From Apteryx mantelli (taxonomy: Eukaryota > Chordata > Aves > Apterygiformes > Apterygidae), in assembly GCF_036417845.1 (NCBI RefSeq), contig NC_089979.1, positions 121,987,415 through 122,051,414 of the forward strand: a DNA stretch of 64,000 nt, in the 5' to 3' direction. The translations under genes were made by a program, and so were the position numbers. The notes under the pieces are model-generated. The model worked only from the letters and a program-made list of their open reading frames with translations, ran no database searches and was not told the origin of the DNA. Positions 12,101-21,994 of this stretch are shown here, piece by piece. How positions within the stretch are numbered: the stretch's first letter is position 1; every line of letters begins with the position of its first letter.

Positions 12101-14157
12101 TCACGCAGTGGCTGTCCATGCACATTAAATGCCCCAAAACAGTAAGCACAAGGTAGTTGTTCCTTCTCACTTACCTCACACTTACCATTCAGTACTACAG
12201 AGTCAAAGTATGTACATGGGACTTGGCATGGTGCAGCAGATGCTCATCAAGTTCACATTATAATTTTGCAGGTTGAAAATATTCTTACAAAAACACCATT
12301 CCAGCAGCAGAAGTCATGAATAATCTTAATATCCAAACCTTCACATGACCAATAGCCACAGGAATAAACCACTCGAGAGGCAAAGCATTTGGAGTGGCAG
12401 TGGTTCTAACCGATGTCCCCTTGATCCATGGGAAGTTACAACTGGTCTTCAGTAAGGACCATCCTTATGTGTTCCACCAATATTAGCTTCAGCTGTCCTT
12501 CTGCCAGCCTTCCTTCTGCAGCTGTGAATTTAGTTTAAAACCACAACCTTCACCTCACAGTACATACACTGCAAATAAGGTAGCCCTGGAATGGGAACAA
12601 GTTGTAGTTAAAGAACTCCATATACCCCCTCCATAGACCATTGATACCCTCCAACAGGTAGCTCAACATCAGTCACACCTTAGAAGTGTAAGATCAAGCA
12701 GCAACTAATTCAATCTAATTAGCTGCCTTAGCTTTACTAAGCTTCCTGCTAACAAATCTGAAGCTAAATATATTTCTCCTTATTTGTAATAATCTAACCT
12801 CTATGTGTCTTCAAACTATTCCTTTCATTTGTATGAATTTTTAAAATTTCACTCTGCTGGAAACCTCATAAAAAGGCTGGATGAAGAGATCCTTGCCCCT
12901 CACGAGTACAAGTCTTGCAGTTTAACAGCAGCTTCACTGAAGGACTTGTTTGCTTAAATTCAAATTTCTTGAAAATAACATTATTAATGTTAACTAAGAA
13001 TCCTTCATCAGAAATAAGAAAATAAGTAGCACCAAAAGAATACCTAAAGAAAAAAAAAGAAAAAAGAAAAAAGAAAAGGGGGTGAGGGGAGATCACCAAG
13101 GATCACCTTGCAGAACTTTCTCAAGTTAGACAGTAGATACACTGAAACAGAGGTTTAGGTTTACTTAGTACAGCAAAAGATGCTTTTGTGACACAAAAAG
13201 AGGTACAGAACCTAAAACAAAAACAAATAAATTACTAAGCAAAAGTCCTATAGCTTTTGGAAATTAGAGTTTTTAATGAACTCTACAGGACAATACAAAT
13301 TCTTAACAGATTTCACCATCTACTTTGATCATCAGTGTTGGTTAAGTCACATGAAGAATTTATAGGTCTCCTCAGTTGGCTTAAACCACACGATCTCCTT
13401 GATCAACTGCAGCCTCAAACCCCATGCAGTGTAGAACCTACCATCAAGACTCTGTCTTTTCTTAAAAGCAAACTTCTGAATATATAACAAACGAGGCTTC
13501 AGAATGAATGATGTATACAGCTGCAGCCATGCCTAGTGTAGTTTCATGTACTAGGGAGTTCAAAGATGCATGTAAAGCATGACAAAGATACAAGACGACC
13601 TATTCAGAAGCAGGTGTTCAGACATGCTCAGCTTGAACTTATCTAAGAGTATTATGATACCAGGTCAACGCTGACTTTGAAATGTCTTGGAAAGGTACCA
13701 AATCTCACCCAATTCATGCAATTCAAAGCTATCAGATTAATTGCTTTGAAACATCCAAATGCAGCATATATGTTTAAAAATCTAAATACAGTGTGCTTTT
13801 GCTTAAACTGTTATTGAATTGTCCTGGATTTTTTTTCATGAAAAATGGTTTCAAACTATGATCTGTAGCAAGCAAAGTGTTATTTTTGAGAAAAGAACAC
13901 TGATAAATTCAGCATATGAGTAACTTGCTGTAGAGTTTTATTTCACTCACTTAGCTTTTCCAGGAATAACCATACATCATTATCATGTCTTTATTTCTAG
14001 ATTGAAATGGGACTCTTTGATTTTCCATTGTGGCTGAATTCAATAAATCAAGTAAGCATATATAGCCTGAATTATTTATTGTTTTTTTTCCAAGATGTCA
14101 GACAATATAAATCCTTTATGAGTTGCTTCTGGTAAAAAAAAAAAAAAAAATCTTATC

Positions 14158-14184
14158 CTGTAAGGAACCCTCTGTTCCTTACAG
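14158..14184. other. Perfect 11-bp inverted repeat with 5-nt loop
   Basis: CTGTAAGGAAC (14158-14168) and GTTCCTTACAG (14174-14184) are exact reverse complements around the loop CCTCT. It follows a run of about 17 A residues. No gene is attached to it; the function is unknown. Confidence 0.7.
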
Positions 14185-15351
14185 AAGATCTTTTTCAATG
14201 GATTACAGGTGCATTTGAGCCTCCATTTTATTATTTTTTTGAAATTAAAAAATAATAATTCTGGCTATGTTCATTATTTTGACTATTTTTGATGATTTTT
14301 AGAAGTAACATAGGAAATAAATAGTAAAAAACTATTGGTGCCTAGGTGTTAGTTTGCTCCAGAGCACTTCCTGGGTGCATAATGCAACACATGCAGAATA
14401 GAGTAGCCATTAGGCAACAATCTAGCTTTCATGAAGACACTGCTGCATGTATGTATCTATTGTAATTCAGTTACTGAATGGTGAAAATTAACATTGAAAA
14501 GTAGACACCAAGTGCAATAAAAAGCAAAAAGTCAGAGGAAAGAGCTCATGGCAATAAAAGAGCACGCTGACCAGCACACTATACCTTCTAGGGTAGATCA
14601 GAATAATTCTTCTGATCACCTGTAAAGATAAATAAGTGAAAGACAACATAGAAATTACATTCTCCTTTACATTGTAATGACTCCATTGTCATCACAGAAG
14701 GCATGAAACACTTCTAAGAGAAGAAATAACCTTAGTCAATCTACCCCAGCACTAATGATTCCAACTAGACCTTTGATTCCCAAATGCAGTTGCATTACTC
14801 GTAAGACTCTCCCCAGTCTCCAAAAAAAGAGGGAAGTCTTGTCCCTGGCAAAGTCAGTGGCAACAACTCCCTCCACTTCAACAGATTCAATTTCACCTGA
14901 ATTCAATACTCCTTTCACACAGTCTTAACACAGAAGAGCTTACGTGTATGAGCCTTGAACAAAAGTTTTATTCCTCCCTCTACCGCACTCCGTAATATTT
15001 TTGTATTAGTTTCATTTAGAAAGCACAAAACTGGTTCTGGCTCTGCTTGGTCAATATACTATATCTCTTTCTAAGTTTTACTGAATTTCATGTGAACTAA
15101 AACTGAGTTTTGTGGGCTCTTTGCAAAACCATACAATTTATCTTGGGAATCTAAGTAGATGGGAGAGGACCGCAACAGTTTCAGGATTTAACAGATTTCC
15201 TACAACTATCTGGTGATTAAATATAAAGCAGCATCAACCCAGGAATGTTTTGATTAAATTGAGGAATGCAACACAGCCATGACTCACTGCAGAACCTTCT
15301 CTCACTTATTTTACAAGATTATATCAGACTGGAATGACGCATGCCATCTAT

Positions 15352-15385
15352 TTTTATATATAAATATATATATAAATATACACAT
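15352..15385. repeat. TA-rich simple repeat
   Basis: Interrupted TATA/TAAATA units; low-complexity AT sequence. Confidence 0.6.
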
Positions 15386-17039
15386 AAATAGTACATGAAG
15401 TTCTCTTAATTAATGCCATAGTTTCTACAATGTCATTTGTGCTTTTCACTCTAAAACTTCTCCCATGAAGTCTTCCTTTTCATTATTATTTTCCCAGGCA
15501 ACACAGCCAAAAGAAAGAATCTGCAGAAGCAGTTCCCCAAAGTACTGCACTTACTAACAACTACAGGTAAAGAATATTGTTTCTATCCAAATACTTTTTC
15601 TATGTTTCTTTCCTTTTTCCATAGTTAGAATCATGGGCCCTTTTATCATGACCAAACAGATTTGCAAAATTACAGCCTCTAAGAAAGTTCTGAGCCAGTA
15701 ACCTAGAACTGTAAAAAGAGGAACTCTACTTTTAGAGAACCATAGTACTTTGCAAGGGAGCAATTAAATAACTAACATGATTTTCTCGTGCTGACATTTC
15801 TCCATTCTTTGGGGTAGGGGGGATCCCCAAATCTTCTAGCCACTCTGACTCCAAAATACAAACCTAAATCTCTGTTATTCCGAGCCTAACAAAACTTCAG
15901 AACAGAAGTGAACCAGAACTTCAGTCACAGCAGTAACTAAACCAGATCCAAACTAAAAATCTATTTGTTCAACTTATGTTGTTTTAATCATGCAAAAATT
16001 TCTAACTTCAATCTAACAGCTACATGGACATCTAGTGGTGGAACACAAGTAGTTTCATATATTCAAAGCTCTATCAATAAAAGTGCTTTATAGTGTATTA
16101 ATAATTATAATACTGCATGCACACTTCAAGGTTTTATTTTCAGCTGTTCTTCACCTGGCTTCTTGATTTCCACTAGTGGTATCTGTATGAAATTAGATTT
16201 CTAGGGTCTGATTCTGAAGCCTTCAATCAAGGAAAAATTTCCTTTTGAAGTGAAAAGTGTTTAATACAATCAACAGGTAAGGGTTCAGCCCTGAAAATGC
16301 AATAAATGCTAAGGCAGTCTATTTAGCAACAATTTGGTGATACATCTCATAGGCTGTTTAAGACAACATTTTATGCATTAGAGAATATATACAAACTCCA
16401 ATCACCTGTTAATCAAATCTGTTCTGGAACAACCCAACCAAAGCAAATCCACAAACATAGATAAAAGGAGCTGCTCCTACATTGCTGATGAAAATATAAG
16501 CAAGATTTCTGTAAATTATTGCAGTATGAATTTAACCATTGCTTATACAGGTTAAACATCTTATTGTTGAAAGAGGCATTCATTTTCAGCAATGTTCTGA
16601 ACCATAAGCAGACACTCATGGTTTGGAGAACTGTTTTATTTCCTTTAACGTGTCACTCTGGTGCATGCTTGGAGGTCTAAGGCCTGCACAGGTCTTTAAA
16701 ATATTATCCATCACATGTATAAAATAATTTTACCTGGTTCTAGATCAAATTGAACAACCTATAAATCTACAGTCTTTTAACACAGAATAAAGAGATTATT
16801 CAGTAATAAAATTAAATATCAAAAAGGGGATTCCAATACAAATATTTATTATGCTACAGTGGTGAAATATCATAGTCCTGCTGTACTTGGAACTTTAAAA
16901 ATAGAAGGAAGCTACCTGTAGTCTGACTAGACATAAAACAGCATAGTCCAAGGAAGCAACCAAATAATACTGTCCACCAAGTTAACAAATATGATAAACA
17001 TCTGAACAGCATCTCTTTTAAAAGGTTTTGAAAGCACCT

Positions 17040-18240
17040 TGGGACAGAAGAGACCTAGGGAAAGAAAGGATAGCCTCCTACCTCTGATAAGAGAATATGA
17101 ATTTGGAGAACATTCAGTACAGGGGCACTTAAAAAGTTTTCCACATGGAGCCTTTCTTCAAAGAAAACAAGATGGAAGATGTATCTCAGATTTAATCACC
17201 AGGAGAAGATACGTGATGCTAGTTTTCAAAATGGCAACAGGGGAAGGCATCTAGAGAACCTGAACACAGCAAATCCAACTTCTGCTTCTGAAATAAGTGG
17301 TCAACCATTATAAAAACTCAAATTATCTGGAAAAGGCAAAAAATAAGTGATAAGGTATATTGGTGATACAGAATTCTTTGATTTGTCAAAGACAACTATG
17401 AAAATTTGCAGAAGGATCTCATATCAGTATATAGGCAATAAACATATGAATTTCAAAGTTGGTTAAACCATAGAAGAGAAAACACTACCTTAAGCACATA
17501 ATGACAGATGCTAAACTACCCAGCCCTTCTCAGGAGAGATCTGAGTCATTCTGGAGAGTTCTCAAAACTTCAGTCAACACTCACCAGTGGTCAAAAAGTC
17601 AAGAACAATATGAGGAATGGTTATGAAAGAAATAGAGAAGAAAAACAGAAAATAACAATACAACAAGGTACAAAATCAATGATACACTTACAACTCTAAT
17701 ATCACACATAACTGTGGTCACCACATTTCAAAGAATATATAGAGGAAATAGAAAAGAAGGTCCACAAAGATAGATCAAAGGTATTGAGAGGATTCTGTTC
17801 AAGAAGAAATTAGATGGACAAGGAAAAAAAACCTGAAGAAAAATGTGAAGGAAGAATACAAACCTATAAGCAAACTAAAAAAGATAAATGGGATATGATC
17901 TTCATTTCTTATGAGTGGGGGGGAGGGAGGGCAAAAAATGAAACTGAGCAACCATTTTAAAAAAAGGGGAGGAGGAAATCTTATCTCATACAACACATTT
18001 AAACTATAGAACACATTCCCACCAACTGTTTGGAATGCCAAAAATCAAACTGAGCTAAAGCAACAATTAGACAAATTCATTGAAAATAACCAATAACCCT
18101 AGAAAGAGCTATCAAATATGATAATGTGGGTTCAGTTCAGAGGCTGCAGGAAGCTGGGAGAAAAGGCTACCCTGAAATTGTCCTGTTCTTACACTCTTTC
18201 CACAAGCATCACCTAGACACAACTCAGAAGAATACAGGAT
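17040..18240 (+). mobile_element. Ancient CR1-like LINE fragment (3' part)
   Basis: Blocks typical of CR1-like 3' regions occur in the expected order. The middle holds 'ACTGTGGTCACCACATTTCAAA' followed by an 'AGAAAAGAAGGTCCACAAAG' block (17710-17775). Then comes 'CATTCCCACCAACTGTTTGGAATGCC' (about 18011-18037), 'AATTAGACAAATTCATTG' (about 18065), and a tail resembling 'GAAATTGTCCTGTTCTTACACTC' near 18173-18196. The coding part (17040-17500) is riddled with stops. Strongly diverged, so an old insertion. The ends are estimates. Confidence 0.6.
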
Positions 18241-21200
18241 GAGATGGGCCTTTTTTTTCTGACTCTATGTTGCTATAATGGACAGAGTGAAAATAAAGGA
18301 AAAATTTTCAGGAGGAGACTTGATAGCAATCCATGGGGAAGAACAAATCATATCATAGTTTTGTTTTGCATGTTGATTATTAAAAGCTATGGCTGTAAGC
18401 AAATGAAAATAGTTATGCATACTGCCTGACCTAAGGTAAGAACCATCATCAGTATGCAGGTGTCTGTCACTCCAGTACGAATGTAGAAAACTGTTAGAAG
18501 AGGAAAAGGCAGGGTAACAAGAATCAAAATCAAAGAAGGTAGGAAAAGAAGCTGGGAGAAAATAATAGTGTCATGGAAGCAAAAAAGAAAGAAGAAAAGA
18601 AAATATCTCAAAGAGGAAAGTCAAATGAGAGTGAGCTGATTCAGTATTATTAACAACAAAGAATTGTGAAAGAGAGAAACCAACCCCTGGATTCCCTCTT
18701 CTGACTTTGCCTCTGCAAAAAGTCAGGAGCTGGAGGGAATACGATACGAAGACATCATATACAGCAATGGTCTTCTCAGAGCATGTTGATAGCAAAAGAC
18801 AGACAGGAAGGAGAGAAGAAAAATCATGAGATGAGGTTAGGAAGGAAGGTACATAAGGGAAGTAGACGGTGGAAAGGACAGGAATTAGAAAAGGGTAAAG
18901 GTGGAAGATGGGGAAGAGCAAACTCAGGACATGTATCACCAGAGGTAAGAAAAACTGAGGCAGAGGAGGACCTGAATGTGCAATCTATATTTATGCCAGT
19001 GAAAGAAAGGATATGGCAAGAAAGGAGTCCAGGAGAAATACTAGGAATGTAGGAATAGGAATTATAATAATAATAGGGGAAGTAAATGAATGGGAAGAAA
19101 ACACTGTAATGCAAAACAGCAGGGTGAAGAGGGACTGGCAGGTTTAAATACATACAAGCTCAAAGAAACAAGGTTCCCCAGTACTTATACAGCAAGCCAT
19201 TGTCAGATAACTGTAATACATCGCTCCCAGCAAGAAACAGAGGAGATCAGTCAGCATCACTGGCAATTACCAGATTTTGCCTCTTACAAAGCATCATTCT
19301 TGCTTATGAATGGATTCTTACCAGAGGTGCGCATATTTAAAACTTCTTCCAGCCTATTTTTGAGTGACTGAAGCAATGGTGCTTCTGGCCAACAGCAGCA
19401 GCTCAAGTAAAGTTTGTCTATTTACTATTACTGCATAACAGCCTTTTGCACAAATAGTAACATCATGCGATATTTAATAACCTTAGTAACTGGAAGCAAT
19501 TTTCTGCACAATATCATGGAAGACAGCAAACTAGAGACATAAGAATTCAAATGTCTGGGATATACCAACAATGATGGAAAGAACACATACTTATAAGCTA
19601 GGAACAAAGGAAGCCAGTTTTTATATCTGGCTCCAAAGCTAAAATACTACTACAAACAAAAGGCAAAAATTGATATCTATAGATAAAGTCTTGGCCATAG
19701 CAAGACATCACTATCTTACACCACTTCTTGTACATTTAACACCATATCGTAGAGTTTTACAGCAGACTATAAAAAAAAGAAGCAGAAACATACAGCTCAT
19801 TTATTATCTGAAAAAGGTCAAACATCAGTGTCCATTAATTTATAAAAAAATAATTTTCCAAAGTGACAGAATTTCTGAGTCCACTTTGAAAGAGATACCT
19901 CAGTTTCATTTACGGAGTAAGTGTCTGGCATATATGTTTATAGAAGGAACAACATTATCGCTAAGCGGAGGATACAAAGTATCATACAAGGCAACATGCT
20001 GATAAGTCTTATGTTAAAACTAATAGCAACAGTTTGTTCTGTACAGTTCAGTCTCCTTTTTATGGTTCATGTCACTCCAAATATTTCAGATTTTCATTTT
20101 ACTGTAAATGGTTTAGTCTAAAACCATGATACACAAATTAATTTTAGGCTGAGTTATGCCATTAGCAAGTACTATCTCTGAATGTCAAATTGAAGCAGAC
20201 CAACTTCCTAGTTCATTTTCATGGAGTAATTAAATGAATATTGAACAAATATGTCTTTATTGAGAAAAGTCCTTTAATATAATTTGGATTTCTTTTGCAC
20301 TCAGATAAGTAGCATAAAAATATACTTTGGAAAAAAAGGGGGGGGGAAAGACTTATCAGGAGCACAACAGCAAGAAAAAGCTACAAAGATTACAAGAACA
20401 GCCCGTATAGCAGATCCCTGCAAGTAACAATCACTTTTTACTCAAAATATTATCACACTGGATATCAGTAGTCTGTAAAGCGTGAAAAGGAAGAGAGAGT
20501 GAGAACACTAGCTCTAGATATAAGAAAAACAGAGAAAAATAATGGATTTTAATATTTCTGTGTTTAGCTACCCCCTCTTATGAAATCCCTAGTCAGAAGA
20601 CATCAAAAGGGTGAAAGTGTGACACACTCCACAAGAAGGCAGGCTTCAGAATAAGTTTCTAGGCATTATTTTTACACTTCATAAAAACAATGGTTTGTGA
20701 CTGCCTGTGTTTTCAGGCAGAGGTAAACTTTCATAATATCATGTTAAGTAGAAACTCTGAAAGTATGAATGTATAGTTAAACAACAACTAAACTAGCTTT
20801 AACATTCAAATGCAATTTATGAATTCACAAAAACAACTATTCTAAGGCACCACCTTGCAGACACTCCTGTCAGAACACATATTTACAAGGTTTCTCAGCC
20901 CAGAGCTGTCAGACCACATCAGCCTTCCCATTCTGCAGGAATTCATCCTAAAACAGAAGCTATGGGGAGTGCAGGTACTATAATGGAAAAAATAAATAAA
21001 TAAAAACAAAGCACAGGCAGCAGTCTTTGAAAGATGATGATTTTTCCTGAAACTGCTCCTGAGGAAGACAAAAAATGAACAGCAGAATTGTATGAAAACT
21101 ACCCAATTTGCCAACCTGAATCACTACAAAAGCAATGAGATTTTTAAGCCTATTGTTATTTTAAGTTTTGATGTTATAGGCCTTTTCTTACTTGCTTTCT

Positions 21201-21430
21201 ACTTCAGACTGGTATGGCACATAGCCATATAATCAAGGTGCTGTCTACATGGCTAAAGGAACCAGTCTCAAGACCAAAGCATATCTTCCAGTGAGAACTA
21301 AGTCACTCATCTCTACAGCTTACAATCCCTAAGAAACCACTGGATATTTTGAGGGACTCCATTAGAAACACTCCCCTCCCCCCGTTAGTGCTCCAACAGA
21401 CGGAACCAACACACTCAAAACTTTTCCCCT
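18241..21430. other. Gene-poor region before CAPN7 promoter
   Basis: 18480-19090 is strongly purine-rich on the plus strand (GA-rich with few pyrimidines), which yields spurious long minus-strand frames full of Ser/Leu/Phe. The remainder is AT-rich with no recognisable exon. GC content rises sharply from about 21470. Confidence 0.5.
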
Positions 21431-21596
21431 GCCTAACCAGGTCCCCAGCTCACTTCGCCACTGGCTCTTAAATGGGGAAGCGGACGGGTTAGCGATTTAC
21501 CCCCCCTGTGGTCCCCCCAACCGCCACACGCAGGCACACGCGCGCGCCGGCTAACCCCGAGAGCACCGCCCCCCGCCGCCCCGCCTCCCCCGTGCC

Positions 21597-21608
21597 CGAG
21601 CATGCGCA
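21597..21608 (-). promoter_or_regulatory. NRF1-like site
   Basis: TGCGCATGCTCG on the minus strand matches 11 of 12 positions of the NRF1 consensus. It lies about 290 bp upstream of the CAPN7 start codon. Confidence 0.45.
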
Positions 21609-21652
21609 GCGCAACGCCCACGCACAGCAAAAAAAAAGCGCCACGGCTCCGG

Positions 21653-21664
21653 GGCGCACGCGCA
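21653..21664 (+). promoter_or_regulatory. NRF1-like site
   Basis: GGCGCACGCGCA matches 11 of 12 positions of the NRF1 consensus, about 230 bp upstream of the CAPN7 start codon. Confidence 0.45.
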
Positions 21665-21745
21665 GCTTCTTCGCTCCCTCCCACCGCGTCGGCGCGAGGG
21701 GCGCGGCAGGTTTCGGGTGCCTCGGCTGCCGCTGTCGGAGCGGGT

Positions 21746-21782
21746 GGGCGGGGTCAGGGGGAGGGCGGGGCCATGGGGCGGG
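21746..21782 (+). promoter_or_regulatory. Cluster of three GC boxes (Sp1-type)
   Basis: GGGCGGGG at 21746 and 21763 and GGGGCGGG at 21775, spaced 12-17 bp apart. The third overlaps the upstream ATG at 21773. Confidence 0.55.
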
Positions 21783-21805
21783 TCCGGCGCCGGCGCCGGC
21801 CGTAG
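21773..21805 (+). other. Upstream ORF, 10 codons, Arg-rich
   Basis: An ATG in good Kozak context (gccATGG) opens a 10-codon frame, MGRVRRRRRP, ending in TAG at 21803-21805. The frame is the same as that of CAPN7, so the TAG is also the in-frame stop that fixes the CAPN7 start at 21893. A longer variant of this frame could start at the ATG at 21602. It matters only if transcription starts upstream of 21773. Confidence 0.45.
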
Positions 21806-21892
21806 GGGGCCCGGGAAGGAAGCGAAGGCGGGCGCGGAGCTGGTGGGCGGTAGGTTCGGAGGGGGCTCGGTGACGGGAGCGGGAGCCTGGCC

Positions 21893-21994
21893 ATGGATGC
21901 TACCGCGCTGGAGCTGGACGCAGTGAAGTTCGCGCAGCTGGCGGTGCAGCGGGACCACAGCGGGCGCTACCAGGAAGCGGTCTTCTACTATAAG
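21893..21994 (+). CDS. CAPN7: CAPN7 coding exon 1 (residues 1-34)
   Basis: Begins [20 protein letters not shown], the start of the first MIT helix, and ends ..VFYYK before a GTATGG donor, in phase 0. It lies in the CpG island. Confidence 0.95.

Larger units (their letters stand above)
9181..17039. other. Gene-poor region, no exon supported
   Basis: AT-rich DNA. The longest open frame (10822-11256, minus, 144 codons) overlaps an opposite-strand frame, has no recognisable domain and no splice context, and is treated as chance. There is an A17 run near 9477-9493, an A/G tract at 13048-13082, an A-run plus perfect hairpin at about 14132-14184, and a TA-rich run at 15352-15385. No RNA gene is apparent. 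Confidence 0.5.

Noticed and set aside
18571-19153. Long minus-strand frames rich in Ser/Leu/Phe/Pro
   Set aside because: A by-product of the purine-rich plus strand, which lacks minus-strand stops; composition is low-complexity.
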